Numbered from the stretch's first letter, positions 51,979-61,396 are shown. The stretch: DNA of 64,000 nt from SHVO01 sp041919675 (GCA_041919675.1 JAYRTJ010000003.1:1-64000), one strand, 5' to 3'. Numbers and translations: made by a program. Notes: generated by a model from the sequence alone, not told the origin.

Positions 51979-52779
51979 GTGCTTGAACCCTTCATGATCC
52001 GCGCCATTCTAGCCGGCCTCGGGATCGCAATGGTCGCAGGCCCGCTGGGCTGCTTCGTCGTATGGCGGCGCATGGCCTACTTCGGCGACACTCTTTCACA
52101 CGCGGGTCTGATGGGGATCGCACTCGGCCTCGTGGCCGGCATCGATCCCATCGTCGGCGTGATCGTCACTTGCGTCGTCATCGGCGGTCTTTTGTTCGCC
52201 CTTCAGTTTCAACGGCGTGTTCCGACCGACACGTTGCTGGGCGTGCTGTCCCACAGCGCCTTGGCCGTGGGCCTCATCGCCGTCAGCACCATGCAGAACG
52301 TGCGCCTCGATCTGACCGCATACCTGTTTGGCGACATTCTTGCAATCACCGACACCGATCTTGCGTGGATCTACGGCGGCGGTTTCGCCGTGCTCGGCGC
52401 CCTCGCCCTTCTCTGGCGCCGCCTCATCGCGCTGACCGTCAGCGAGGACATCTCACGCGCCGAGGGTTTCGCAAGCACGGGCGTGCGTCTCGCATTCACC
52501 GTCCTGGTCGCGATCGCGGTGGCCATCGCGATGAAGATCGTCGGGATCCTCTTGGTGACCGCCCTTCTCATCATCCCGCCGGCGGCGGCGCGGCGTATGG
52601 CGCGCGGGCCCGAAGCCATGAGCCTCGTCACGATCGCCGTCGGCGCGGGCGCGACCATCGCCGGCATTTCGGCGTCCTATGCCTGGGACGTGCCCTCAGG
52701 CGCGGCCATTGTCGCGGCCGCGGCGGCCATCTTCGCGGTCAGCATCGCGGCGGGTGCGGCCTTGCGGATCAGGACTTAA
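51979..52779 (+). CDS. znuB: Zinc ABC transporter permease ZnuB
   Basis: A 266-residue membrane permease with about eight helices. PLGCFVVWRRMAYFGDTLSHAGLMGIALG is the family motif near the N-terminus, and KIVGILLVTALLIIPPAAAR the C-terminal one. It begins at GTG 51979 and completes the zur-znuCB unit. Confidence 0.95.
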   Translation: MLEPFMIRAILAGLGIAMVAGPLGCFVVWRRMAYFGDTLSHAGLMGIALGLVAGIDPIVGVIVTCVVIGGLLFALQFQRRVPTDTLLGVLSHSALAVGLIAVSTMQNVRLDLTAYLFGDILAITDTDLAWIYGGGFAVLGALALLWRRLIALTVSEDISRAEGFASTGVRLAFTVLVAIAVAIAMKIVGILLVTALLIIPPAAARRMARGPEAMSLVTIAVGAGATIAGISASYAWDVPSGAAIVAAAAAIFAVSIAAGAALRIRT

Positions 52780-52805
52780 GGTAATTCCCGCCGATTTGGG
52801 TCATA

Positions 52806-54845
52806 ATGCCGTTTATGGCCCACGCCCCCACACACACGCCGGTTCCGATGCGCGCGACACATATGCTCGCGGTCGCAAGTCCGGCGCCCGACCTTCTCCA
52901 ATTCGCGCGCGAAGCCTTATGGGCCGCGCAGGAACGCGACCTGCCGCTCACGCTGGCGGTGCGCGCCATGCCGCGCGTGCATTCGCAGCTCATGGGCCTC
53001 GACACCATGGAAGACCTTACCGTCTTCGCCGAGCGCTGGAACATCGCGTTGGTGCCGTGGCAAAGCCAGGAAGACCTGGAGGCGATGATCGGCGGATGGG
53101 CGGTGCGCCCGCCGGCGGCGATCATTGTCGGCAACCGCCGCGCCCACGCCTTCTCGCATGGCCTGCCCGGATCGATGATCGCGCGCATCGAACAGGCGGC
53201 CCGCGCGCAGCGCATCGAGGTTATGCCCGATCCGAACCACGAAAGCGGCGCAACGACGCGTCTGGGCCTGGCCTGGCGTGTCGACGACCAGCGGCCCTGG
53301 TATCACGCCTACATCCTGAGCGCCTTCGCGGTCAGCCTGGTGAGCATCCTGGTCCGCGTCCTCGACGGGGTCGTTCCCGCCGAAGGCCTCGTCATGCTGT
53401 TCATGACCTCGGTCGTCTACAGCGCCAGCGCGTACGGCATGGGCGCAGCGACATTCACAACACTGCTGAGCCTCTTCATCTTCAACTACTTCTTCGATCA
53501 GCCGCGTTATGAAATCGCGCTGTCCTCCCCGGCGGACGCGCTGACATTCATCCTATTTCTGGTCGTGGGCGCGATCACCAGCAATCTCTCGGGAGGCTTG
53601 CGCCGGCAGGCCGGCCGCGCACAGCGCCAGGCCCGCGAGGCCCGCGCGTTTTTCCAACTCACACGCGACATCGCCGTCGCCGGCGACACGCAGGAAATTT
53701 TCCGCGCCATCGTTCACCAGTGCAACGACATCTTCGAATGCGAAACCACCCTGCTGACGCCGTTCACCGGCGGCGGGCGCGAAACCTTGGCGCTGGCCTC
53801 GCCCCGCGCGCGCGCGGCCGCGCTGCAAGCGGCTTATCCGCCGCACTCAAGCCTGACGCAGGAAGATATCGAGGCGGCGCGCTGGGTGTTCAGTCAGGGC
53901 CTGCCCGCGGGCCGCGGAACGTCGATGTGGCCGGAAATGCAGGCCACGTTCCAACCGCTGGAGACCGGCGAAGGCACCGTCGCGGTCCTCGTGCTTCGGA
54001 ACACGGCGCGCGAGATCGTGCGTTCGGCCGGGTTCCGCCGGGTCATTGGATCCATCTGCCGCCTGACCGCCCTGGCCGTTGAACATTCGCTGCGCAAGCA
54101 GGAACTGGAAAACGCGCGCGTGGTTTCCAAGACCGAGGGCCTGCGCTCGGCGCTCCTGTCGGCGATCTCCCACGACTTCGGAACACCGCTCGCGTCCATC
54201 ATCGGTTCGGCCTCGAGCCTCATCTCCTACGGCCGCAGCTACACCGCCGAAGTGACGACGGAGCTGCTCACGACGATCCTGGAAGAAGCCGAGCGCCTCA
54301 ACCGCTTCGTGAAAAACGTGCTCCAGATGAATCGTCTGGAAGCCGGGGCGCTGGTACCGCGCCTGCAATGGGCCGATGTGGGCGATTTGATCTCGACCGC
54401 GCTCGACGTCGCGCACCGCCGGCTCGCGCAGCACGAAATCTATGCCGATATCGAAGACATGCTGCCTCTGGTGAACGCCGACTTCGTGCTGATGGAGAGC
54501 GTGCTGGTAAACCTGCTCGATAACGCGGCCAAATACTCGCCGTGCGAAACGGCGATCCAGATCACCGCGCGCCGCTTAGGAGAAGACGTCGCCATCGACA
54601 TCGGTGATCAGGGCCGCGGCATTTCCTCGGAGGAATTGGGCGCGATCTTCGACAAGTTCTACCGGGCGCGGCACCGCGACCGTACGGTGCCTGGAACCGG
54701 CCTCGGCCTCGCGATCTGCAAGGGCATCATCGAGGCGCACGGCGGCACCATCGAGGCCTTGAGCGAAGGCCTCGGCCATGGGACCACGATCCGGGTTCGC
54801 CTGCCGGTGAAGACGCCCGATGTGGCGGTTACGGCCGAGGTATGA
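52806..54845 (+). CDS. KdpD-like sensor kinase lacking the N-terminal KdpD domain
   Basis: 679 residues against about 890 for KdpD. It begins with a Usp-like domain (about residues 18-140), then a DUF4118 four-helix membrane unit (about 175-260: SAFAVSLVSILVRVL, EGLVMLFMTSVVYSASAYG), a GAF-like region, HisKA with ISHDFGTPLASI (His near 456) and HATPase (VLVNLLDNAAKYSP; DQGRGIS; GTGLGLAICKGI). The HDFG sequence replaces the common HDLR. The ~210-residue ATP-binding KdpD sensor domain is missing. It pairs with the regulator 13 bp downstream. Confidence 0.88.
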   Translation: MPFMAHAPTHTPVPMRATHMLAVASPAPDLLQFAREALWAAQERDLPLTLAVRAMPRVHSQLMGLDTMEDLTVFAERWNIALVPWQSQEDLEAMIGGWAVRPPAAIIVGNRRAHAFSHGLPGSMIARIEQAARAQRIEVMPDPNHESGATTRLGLAWRVDDQRPWYHAYILSAFAVSLVSILVRVLDGVVPAEGLVMLFMTSVVYSASAYGMGAATFTTLLSLFIFNYFFDQPRYEIALSSPADALTFILFLVVGAITSNLSGGLRRQAGRAQRQAREARAFFQLTRDIAVAGDTQEIFRAIVHQCNDIFECETTLLTPFTGGGRETLALASPRARAAALQAAYPPHSSLTQEDIEAARWVFSQGLPAGRGTSMWPEMQATFQPLETGEGTVAVLVLRNTAREIVRSAGFRRVIGSICRLTALAVEHSLRKQELENARVVSKTEGLRSALLSAISHDFGTPLASIIGSASSLISYGRSYTAEVTTELLTTILEEAERLNRFVKNVLQMNRLEAGALVPRLQWADVGDLISTALDVAHRRLAQHEIYADIEDMLPLVNADFVLMESVLVNLLDNAAKYSPCETAIQITARRLGEDVAIDIGDQGRGISSEELGAIFDKFYRARHRDRTVPGTGLGLAICKGIIEAHGGTIEALSEGLGHGTTIRVRLPVKTPDVAVTAEV

Positions 54846-54858
54846 GACTTTTAGCGTC

Positions 54859-55551
54859 ATGAGCACGGGCCCCAAAGTTCTGATCGTCGACGATGAGCCG
54901 CAAATCCGGCGCTTCCTGCGCGCCAGCTTGCAGGCGCACGACTATCAGGTGATCGAGGCCGAGAACGGGAAAGAAGGCGTGCGCGCGTGCACGGTGCAGA
55001 AGCCCGATCTTCTGATCCTGGACCTCGGCTTGCCGGATATGGACGGCCTGGACGTCATCAAGCTGGTGCGCGAGTGGTCGAGCATCCCGATCATCATCCT
55101 CTCGCTGCGCTCGGATGACCCCGACAAGATCGAGGCTCTCGACCGAGGCGCCAACGATTACGTCACCAAGCCGTTCAGCATGGGCGAGCTTTTGGCCCGC
55201 ATGCGCGTGGCCCTGCGGCAGGGCCAAGGAAGCGGCTCGGACTCGGGTCCCGTGGTCACCGCGGGCGAGATCGCGATCGACCTTTCCAAACGCCTGGTCA
55301 CGGTCGCCGGCACCCCGGTACGGCTTTCGCGCAAGGAGTACGACCTCCTGCGCATCCTCGCCTCGCATCCCGGCAAGGTCATCACCCACCAGCAGCTTCT
55401 CCAGGAAGTCTGGGGACAGGCCTATGTCGAGGAGACCCAATATCTTAGGGTTTATATCGGCCAGCTTCGCCAGAAGCTGGAAAAGGAGCCGGCCGCGCCG
55501 AAGTACCTAGTTACCGAGCCGGGGGTGGGCTACCGGCTACAGACCGGCTAG
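54859..55551 (+). CDS. OmpR-family response regulator (KdpE-like)
   Basis: 231 residues: a receiver (LIVDDEPQIRR; LLILDLGLPDMDG; SLRSDDPDK; KPFSMGELLARM) and a winged-helix output domain (RLVTVAGTPVRLSRKEYDLLRILASHPGKVITHQQLL, VGYRLQTG). It is KdpE-like by sequence and because a KdpD-like kinase precedes it. No kdpFABC is in the window, so the target may be elsewhere. The start at 54859 follows the kinase stop by 13 bp. Confidence 0.9.
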   Translation: MSTGPKVLIVDDEPQIRRFLRASLQAHDYQVIEAENGKEGVRACTVQKPDLLILDLGLPDMDGLDVIKLVREWSSIPIIILSLRSDDPDKIEALDRGANDYVTKPFSMGELLARMRVALRQGQGSGSDSGPVVTAGEIAIDLSKRLVTVAGTPVRLSRKEYDLLRILASHPGKVITHQQLLQEVWGQAYVEETQYLRVYIGQLRQKLEKEPAAPKYLVTEPGVGYRLQTG

Positions 55552-55564
55552 ACTTGGTGGGAAA

Positions 55565-55580
55565 GGCAAATTTATTTGCC
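55565..55580. promoter_or_regulatory. Palindromes upstream of the DUF6491 gene
   Basis: GGCAAATTTATTTGCC (arms of 7 bp) at 55565-55580 and AGGCATAATATTGCCT at 55631-55646 share the TTGCC half. They lie in the 160 bp between the KdpE-like gene and the small exported protein. The first follows the kdpE-like stop and could be a terminator (short T-run) or an operator. Confidence 0.35.
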
Positions 55581-55711
55581 AAACCAAGGACTTTTTGACC
55601 GGCGGTTGTCGTCTTTTCTAATATCACCGCAGGCATAATATTGCCTGAATTGAACGCTATCTGAGATCTCACGAGACGTACGCCCTTCGAGCAAGTCACA
55701 GAGAGGCTCAC

Positions 55712-56071
55712 ATGAAAACTTCACTCCTCGCACTTACCGCGGCCCTGACCCTCGGCACGGCTTCGGCTTTCGCCGATACGGTCGGCGAAAGCCACCGCTG
55801 TGTCCGTCTGAGCGACATCCAGGAATCGCCGGTGATCAACGACAAGACCATCGTGCTCAAGATGCGTTCCAAGGACGACTTCAAGCGCGTCGACATGCGC
55901 GGCACCTGTTCGGGCATGAAGTTCAGCGGCATCGGCCACTCGACGCCGACCGACGAACTGTGCACGTCGGACGCCATCACCGTCCTTCAGCCGGTGGGCG
56001 CGGCCTGCATGATCGAGAAGATCGTCACGATCGACAAAGCGGAAGCCGACCAGCTGCTCTCGACGCGATAG
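55712..56071 (+). CDS. DUF6491-like exported protein
   Basis: 119 residues. The signal peptide MKTSLLALTAALTLGTASAFA is followed by CVRLSDIQESPVINDKTIVLKMRSKDDFKRVDMRGTC, which fits DUF6491. Four cysteines could form two disulfides. GAGAGG lies before the ATG. Function unknown. Confidence 0.75.
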   Translation: MKTSLLALTAALTLGTASAFADTVGESHRCVRLSDIQESPVINDKTIVLKMRSKDDFKRVDMRGTCSGMKFSGIGHSTPTDELCTSDAITVLQPVGAACMIEKIVTIDKAEADQLLSTR

Positions 56072-56089
56072 ATTTTCGATCGGTAGCGG

Positions 56090-58003
56090 TTACTTCTTGG
56101 CGGTGACGATATCGTCGAAGCGCGCCGGGGTTTTCTCGACGCGCTCCAAACGCGGATATCTCAAACCGCCGCTATAATCGACCGTCAGGGTGCGGACATC
56201 GTCTCCCACCCTGACGATCAACTCCACCTTCTTACCATTCTTGCTGTCCTTCACGGCCGTTTTCATGCGGTCGTTGTCGTAGGCTTTGCCGTTGACCGCG
56301 ACGATGCGCGCGCCGATGGCCAGACCCATTTTGAACAGCGCGCCGTCCCACACCACGCTTGCAAGCCGTCCGTCGGACTCGACACTCGCCCCCACCGAAT
56401 AGCTGAGGTCGACGACGCGGCGCTGCGCTTCGAGCGTCTTGAACAGGTCCGTGGGTTCCTCGGTATAGACGAGGCGATAGCCGCCGCGAGAGACCCCATC
56501 GAGCGGCGCCCCGGGGCCATGGCCGTCGAGGCGCTGGCGTAGGAACGCGGCCCAGTCGTTGGGCGCGAGTTCATTGAGGAGCGCGACGACGTCGTCAAAC
56601 GTATAGGTCGCCTGCTTCTCCCATTCACCGTCTTGATGACCGAAGAAGGCGCGCGCGAAGTCGTCGAGCGACCGGCGGCCGTTGGTGCGTTCGCGCAGCA
56701 CCGTATCGACATCGAGCCACACCAGGAGGCCCTCGGAATAGTAATCCTCGCTGCGCTGCCAGCTCGACCAGGGCTGGGGACGGCGCGCCGACGTGATCGG
56801 ATCGTTCGTCGTATCCTGCAAAGGCTTCCACGCGCGGCCAATGCGGTGATCGTAAAGCGCCGCGGTCGCGGCCAGCGCATCGAGCGCCTGCTGCTTGGTC
56901 CAGAGGCCCGACCGCGCCGCGAGAACATAGCCCCAGTACTGGGTCTGGCCTTCATAGAGCCACAGCAGGGAATCGCGCATCGGCACATTGTAGTTCGGCG
57001 TCCACAGATCCGCGGGACGGCGGAACTTGCCGTTCCAGGAATGGCTGTACTCGTGCGCGAGCAGGTCACGGCCGGGAAAGCGCTTATCCCATTCGGTGAA
57101 ATACTTGGCGCTGGTGCCGTTCTCGCTGGAGCGGTGATGTTCCAAACCGATGCCGCCCATCTTGTCGGACAGCGCCAGCAGGAAATCATAGTGATCGTAG
57201 TGGCGGGCGCCGAACAGGAGATCGGCCTGTTTCACGAGGTTGCGGTGCGCGGCTATATATTCCGGCTTCGCCTCGAGCTGCTCGGCTTCATCGGCCATGA
57301 TGTTGAGGGTGACACGCGAGCGGCCTTTGGGATCGAGATCGATGCGGCTGAAGTGGCGGCCGGCGAAGATCGGAGAATCGACCAGCACCTCCAGCGATAC
57401 CGGCTTGAAGGTCGTTTCGCTTCCGCCGGCGGAGGCCGTTTCGAGCGCCGTGCCCATCTGCCAACCGTCGGGGAGTTTGACGCTCGCTTCGACGGGAATG
57501 CGGCGCGCGTAATAGCCGGCCGGATACAAAACCACCGTGTTCCATTGCAGGTTCAGCATTTCCGGCGTGACCACGATGCGGCCCTGGTCGCCGGCCGTGG
57601 GCGAAAGATATTGGTATTCGAGATCGACCGATGTCGCGCCGGCGGGCACGTCGATGTGGAACGCATAGACTTCCACCGGGTCGCGGCGCCACTCGACGCG
57701 CTGTCCGCCGGCCTTCACGATCAAACCGGCGAGTTTATCGATCGGCCCGCGCGGGGCGTGATTCGCCGGGAGCCACTGGGGAAACAAGAGGGTCATCGGC
57801 CCCGGAGAGGCGGGAATGGACGCGCGGATCTTGAAGATGCGCTGCTCCGTATTGGTCGCATCGACATGCAGCTTGATCGTGCCGGGATAGGCTTCATCGC
57901 GCGACGCCGGCAGAGATACGCCCTGGCTGAAGTCGGCGGCGGATACGGGCGCCGTGATCGCGATGACAACGGCCAGCGCCGACAACACTGTTTTGAAATT
58001 CAC
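56090..58003 (-). CDS. M61-family metallopeptidase with PDZ domain
   Basis: Glycyl aminopeptidase-type M61 peptidase, about 637 residues, periplasmic. The zinc motif is LAHEYSHSWNGKFRRP with the distal Glu in the LLWLYEGQTQYWG segment. A C-terminal PDZ-like domain contains GLAIGARIVAVNGKAYD. The signal peptide starts at GTG 58003 (VNFKTVLSALAVVIAITAPVSA) behind GGGGGAACGACAG; the longer frame to 58117 crosses a terminator. Confidence 0.92.
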   Translation of the reverse strand: MNFKTVLSALAVVIAITAPVSAADFSQGVSLPASRDEAYPGTIKLHVDATNTEQRIFKIRASIPASPGPMTLLFPQWLPANHAPRGPIDKLAGLIVKAGGQRVEWRRDPVEVYAFHIDVPAGATSVDLEYQYLSPTAGDQGRIVVTPEMLNLQWNTVVLYPAGYYARRIPVEASVKLPDGWQMGTALETASAGGSETTFKPVSLEVLVDSPIFAGRHFSRIDLDPKGRSRVTLNIMADEAEQLEAKPEYIAAHRNLVKQADLLFGARHYDHYDFLLALSDKMGGIGLEHHRSSENGTSAKYFTEWDKRFPGRDLLAHEYSHSWNGKFRRPADLWTPNYNVPMRDSLLWLYEGQTQYWGYVLAARSGLWTKQQALDALAATAALYDHRIGRAWKPLQDTTNDPITSARRPQPWSSWQRSEDYYSEGLLVWLDVDTVLRERTNGRRSLDDFARAFFGHQDGEWEKQATYTFDDVVALLNELAPNDWAAFLRQRLDGHGPGAPLDGVSRGGYRLVYTEEPTDLFKTLEAQRRVVDLSYSVGASVESDGRLASVVWDGALFKMGLAIGARIVAVNGKAYDNDRMKTAVKDSKNGKKVELIVRVGDDVRTLTVDYSGGLRYPRLERVEKTPARFDDIVTAKK

Positions 58004-58073
58004 CTGTCGTTCCCCCACAACGGCCGATGGGCCCGAGCTTAACAGCCCAAACCGGCGGGAGAAGAAAAGAAAA

Positions 58074-58106
58074 AGCCCCGCAAACGAGGTGATTCGTTGC
58101 GGGGCT
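58074..58106 (-). terminator. Terminator of the ECF sigma gene
   Basis: AGCCCCGCAA (58074-58083) pairs with TTGCGGGGCT (58097-58106), extended by ACGA/TCGT. On the minus strand it is followed by TTTTTC, a clear intrinsic terminator between the sigma factor gene and the M61 gene. Confidence 0.85.
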
Positions 58107-58181
58107 CGAGTTACCACCGTGCGGCGTGATGGGGGATGGGAGATACCGCTCCGATGGATCCTTAAAACGGGTTACAAAACT

Positions 58182-58685
58182 TTAGGCCGTCGCCAGCATC
58201 GCTTCGTCGATGCCCATGGCGGCGCGCAGGTGAGCGCGGCCGCGGCACAGGCGGGACTTCACGGTACCGACAGGTTCATTCATCGCCCGCGCGACGTCGT
58301 GCTGGCTGCCTTCGTGAACGCCGAGCACGATGATCGCCTGACGTTCATTGGGGGACAGACGGCGCAAGGCGTGCATGGTCTGCTTCAAGAACACGCTGTT
58401 GACCTGGCCTGGGACCTGAACGCGCAAGTTTCCATCGTCGGCCATCGTCACATAGCGGCGGTCGAGTGTCTCGCGGCGCTTCTGGCTGATGAAAACGTTG
58501 CGCATCAGCGTGAACAGCCACGACTTGAGGCTGGTGCCCTGCTGAAACAGATCCTGTTTACGCAAAGCCCGCTCGACGCAGTCCTGCACCAGATCATGAG
58601 AATCGTCTTCATTGCGCGTCAGGACTCGTGCGAAGCGCGCGAGGTCCGGAAGCAAGGTCTGCAGTTCGGTCTGAAACGCGGTCAT
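58182..58685 (-). CDS. ECF-family RNA polymerase sigma factor
   Basis: A 167-residue group IV sigma factor. Region 2 includes RFARVLTRNEDDSHDLVQDCVERAL and SLKSWLFTLMRNVFISQKRR. Region 4 includes LRRLSPNERQAIIVLGVHEGSQHDVARAMNEPVGTVKSRLCRGRAHLR. No anti-sigma factor is adjacent. It resembles EcfG-like and similar ECF groups; the subgroup cannot be settled by eye. Confidence 0.93.
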   Translation of the reverse strand: MTAFQTELQTLLPDLARFARVLTRNEDDSHDLVQDCVERALRKQDLFQQGTSLKSWLFTLMRNVFISQKRRETLDRRYVTMADDGNLRVQVPGQVNSVFLKQTMHALRRLSPNERQAIIVLGVHEGSQHDVARAMNEPVGTVKSRLCRGRAHLRAAMGIDEAMLATA

Positions 58686-58994
58686 CTTTGAAACTCCCTA
58701 TCGTTTCCCCAGGACCCCGTTCTGGAATCCGTCCGTCACAACTGAGGAGGAAGATGGAGGTTCAGCCCGTAAAATCGCGATATGGAAAAAGCCCCGCGTG
58801 CATAAAGGGAGTATCAGGACCCGCGGGGCGTGTTTTGAGGCGCCGCGGCATGCCGCACGCGCCGCGCGGCGGGCGTCGAAGCATCAAACCGCTGATAATG
58901 ATGGCATTTTCGGCTGCGGGGCAGACGTTTCCGCGCCCTTAAAGCCGCGGTGGCGCGGGACGCCGGTGCATAAAGGAAATATAAAAATTGGTCT
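58686..58994. other. Intergenic region with terminator-like hairpin
   Basis: This 309-bp stretch lies upstream of the sigma factor and downstream of the small membrane gene, both on the minus strand. GCCCCGCG (58791-58798) pairs with CGCGGGGC (58822-58829), with T5 following on the minus strand; that fits a terminator for 58995-59177. A GGAGG lies before ATG 58754 on the plus strand, but the short basic frame behind it is unconvincing. Nothing else is clear. Confidence 0.5.
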
Positions 58995-59177
58995 TTAGCG
59001 GCGCGGAACGCGGGGAGCCCCAAGGGCGAGGCCGCCCAGGCCAACCACCGCGAAAAGAAGGGCGGCGCCATCGAGGCCGACGCGCAGCAGCGCGCTGGCA
59101 TCCGGCTTGCCGCTATAGAGGTCGAGCAAGACCGCGCACACGACCGCAAGGTAGGCGAGGTATTTGAATTGCAGCAT
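58995..59177 (-). CDS. Small two-helix membrane protein
   Basis: About 60 residues: LQFKYLAYLAVVCAVLLDLYSG then ALLRVGLDGAALLFAVVGLGGLALG. Two membrane spans with a short loop and a basic C-terminus (PRVPRR). Start at Met 59177 with GGAG upstream; the frame opens at 59210. Function unknown. It lies 66 bp after the histidine kinase stop on the same strand. Confidence 0.55.
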   Translation of the reverse strand: MLQFKYLAYLAVVCAVLLDLYSGKPDASALLRVGLDGAALLFAVVGLGGLALGAPRVPRR

Positions 59178-59243
59178 CGAAGGCCCCACTCCACACATCC
59201 AGGCCAGCAACGCATGAAGTTCAAGGGCGGTTGCCGCCCGCGC

Positions 59244-60710
59244 CTAGGCCGCGGCGGCCTTGGCCTCGTCCCGATCTTTCTCAGGCGCAGGTAGAGACTT
59301 CGCCGGCGCAGGCCCCAATAGCTTGGGGTCTTGAGAGACCACGCTGAGGGGGAAACGCAGCAGAACCTTAAGGCCGGGCACGTTGTCCTCGAGCTTCAGT
59401 TCGAGGCCATGCGACTTGGCGACGGCCGCCACCAACGCAAGACCGAGACCGCTGCCGGGCGATGTGCGGCTCTGCTCCAGCCGGAACAGCCGCTCCAAAA
59501 CCTTGTCTTTATATTCATCGGGAATACCCGGTCCGGTATCGCAGACAATAACGGCCGGCTGGCCTTTCTGGCGCGTCAGGACGACCGTCACCGCGCCGTT
59601 GTCCGTATACTTAATGGCGTTGTCGATCAGGTTCGCGAACGCCTGTGCCAGCAAATTGGGATCGCCCTTCACGAACAAACCCTGCTCAAAGCGCGTGATG
59701 AACCCGAGCCCCTTTTCTTCGGCCAGCGGTCCATAGAGGTCGGCGACTTCCTCGGCCAGGGTATGAAGATCGATATCGACAAAGTTGCGCTGCGTTCCGG
59801 CCTCGGCGCGCGCGACCCGCAAAAGCGCCGCGAACGTCGCGAGCAGGCTGTCGGCGTCTTCAAGCGCGCCTTCGATGGCGCTGCGTTGGGCGGGATCGTC
59901 GACGTGACGCAGGGAATTTTCAAGGCGGCTGCGCAGGCGGGTCAAAGGCGTGCGCAAGTCATGCGCGACGCTTTCCGAAACCTGCTGCATCCCGCGCATG
60001 AGGCGCTCAATCTGATCGAGCATCGAGTTGATACTGACGGACAGCCGGCTCAATTCGTCATTGCGCCGGCTGACCGGCACGCGCTTGCTCAAGTCCCCGG
60101 ACATGATGCTGCGGCAGGTGCGCGTGATGGATTCGACGCGGCCCATGATTGTGCGGCTGAAGATAAAGCCGCCCAGCAGTCCGAGGGCGACGGTGATGGC
60201 CAGGCCGACATTCAGAGAATCGCGCAAGCGCTCACGGAAAACGCGCGCGGCGCGCACATCGCGCCCCACCAGCAGCCTCACGCCGCTTTCAGGGTCCATG
60301 AGTTGAAGCGCGCGCACGTCGGCGGTTGCCGGCGTAGCGCCGCGGTTGTCGCTGGTCGAGAAGTTGATCCAAACGTCGTCTGTCACACCGCGCTGCGGCC
60401 AAACGCGCATGTTGCCGGCGAGCGGGGCGCCGGCGCGGTCGACCAAAAGATAGACGCCGTCACGGTTTGTATTGGGATCGGCGCGGCGATTGACCGCCAT
60501 GATGAGGCCCTGCACACCGGCGCGCGCGAGGCTTTCCTGGAACGTCACGACCTCGGCTTCGATGGCCGCTTCCATCTGCTGCTCGGCGAAACCCGCCGTC
60601 GCCCAAAACACGAAGTAGAAGAGACCGCCGACGGAGAGGCCGAAGATCAGCGTGTAGACGACCGCAAGCCGGAAGGTGAAGGACGAGAAGATGCGGGCGA
60701 CGCGCTGCAT
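59244..60710 (-). CDS. Sensor histidine kinase
   Basis: A 488-residue membrane kinase. Two membrane spans (about residues 14-34 and 178-195: VGLAITVALGLLGGFIFS) flank a periplasmic domain. HAMP covers ESITRTCRSIMSGDLSKRVPVSRRNDELSRL. HisKA has SESVAHDLRTPLTRLRSRL and HATPase has NLIDNAIKYTDNG, DTGPGIP and GSGLGLALVAAVAKSHG. The partner regulator gene is upstream by 8 bp. The stimulus is unknown. Confidence 0.95.
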   Translation of the reverse strand: MQRVARIFSSFTFRLAVVYTLIFGLSVGGLFYFVFWATAGFAEQQMEAAIEAEVVTFQESLARAGVQGLIMAVNRRADPNTNRDGVYLLVDRAGAPLAGNMRVWPQRGVTDDVWINFSTSDNRGATPATADVRALQLMDPESGVRLLVGRDVRAARVFRERLRDSLNVGLAITVALGLLGGFIFSRTIMGRVESITRTCRSIMSGDLSKRVPVSRRNDELSRLSVSINSMLDQIERLMRGMQQVSESVAHDLRTPLTRLRSRLENSLRHVDDPAQRSAIEGALEDADSLLATFAALLRVARAEAGTQRNFVDIDLHTLAEEVADLYGPLAEEKGLGFITRFEQGLFVKGDPNLLAQAFANLIDNAIKYTDNGAVTVVLTRQKGQPAVIVCDTGPGIPDEYKDKVLERLFRLEQSRTSPGSGLGLALVAAVAKSHGLELKLEDNVPGLKVLLRFPLSVVSQDPKLLGPAPAKSLPAPEKDRDEAKAAAA

Positions 60711-60718
60711 GGCGCGGC

Positions 60719-61396
60719 TCAGGCCGCCGGTTCGAGCTTATAGCCGGCGCCGCGAACCGTATGCAGGATCGGTTTGTCGAAGGGTTTGTCGATCTTCTGG
60801 CGCAAACGGCTGATGTGGACGTCGATCACGTTTGTCTGCGGATCGAAGTGATACTCCCATACGTTCTCGAGCAGCATCGTACGGGTCACGACTTGTCCTG
60901 CATGACGCATGAGATACTCAAGAAGGCGGAACTCGCGCGGATGCAGATACACGCGCTTGCCCTGACGAATGACCTTCCGGGCGAGCAAATCCATTTCGAG
61001 ATCGCCGACTTTCAACTGCGTGTTTTCCGGCGGCGTCCCGGTACGGCGCAGGAGCGCTTCGAGCCGCGCGAGCAATTCGGAGAAGGCAAAAGGCTTGGCG
61101 AGATAATCGTCGCCGCCCGCCTTCAAACCGGCGACGCGATCCTCGACTTCGCCAAGCGCGCTGAGAAATAAAACCGGTGTCGCGATATTCGATTTGCGAA
61201 CGGACTCGACGATCGAGAGGCCGTCCGGGCCCGGCAGCATACGATCGACGACCATCACGTCGTAGGGTTCCGAAAGCGCGAGAAAAAGTCCCTCGCGCCC
61301 ATCGGCCGCGTGATCGACGATGTAGCCGCTTTCGCGCAAACCCTTGGTGAGAAACTCCGCAGCTTCGCGGTCGTCCTCGATCACTAGAACCCGCAT
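60719..61396 (-). CDS. OmpR-family response regulator
   Basis: 226 residues: receiver (MRVLVIEDDREAAEF, VMVVDRMLPGPDG, FLSALGEVEDR, KPFAFSELLARLEALLRR) and winged-helix domain (HPREFRLLEYLMRHAGQVVTRTMLLENVWEYHFDPQTNVIDVHISRLRQKID, RGAGYKL). Start at Met 61396 is preferred; the frame opens at 61531 and an intermediate Met exists at about 61468. It is transcribed ahead of its kinase. Confidence 0.94.
   Translation of the reverse strand: MRVLVIEDDREAAEFLTKGLRESGYIVDHAADGREGLFLALSEPYDVMVVDRMLPGPDGLSIVESVRKSNIATPVLFLSALGEVEDRVAGLKAGGDDYLAKPFAFSELLARLEALLRRTGTPPENTQLKVGDLEMDLLARKVIRQGKRVYLHPREFRLLEYLMRHAGQVVTRTMLLENVWEYHFDPQTNVIDVHISRLRQKIDKPFDKPILHTVRGAGYKLEPAA

Noticed and set aside
58754..58942. 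Short plus-strand frame behind a strong GGAGG, divergent from the sigma factor; considered as a NepR-like anti-sigma
   Set aside because: The translation is Arg/Pro-rich without the NepR helices, and a terminator-like hairpin lies within it.
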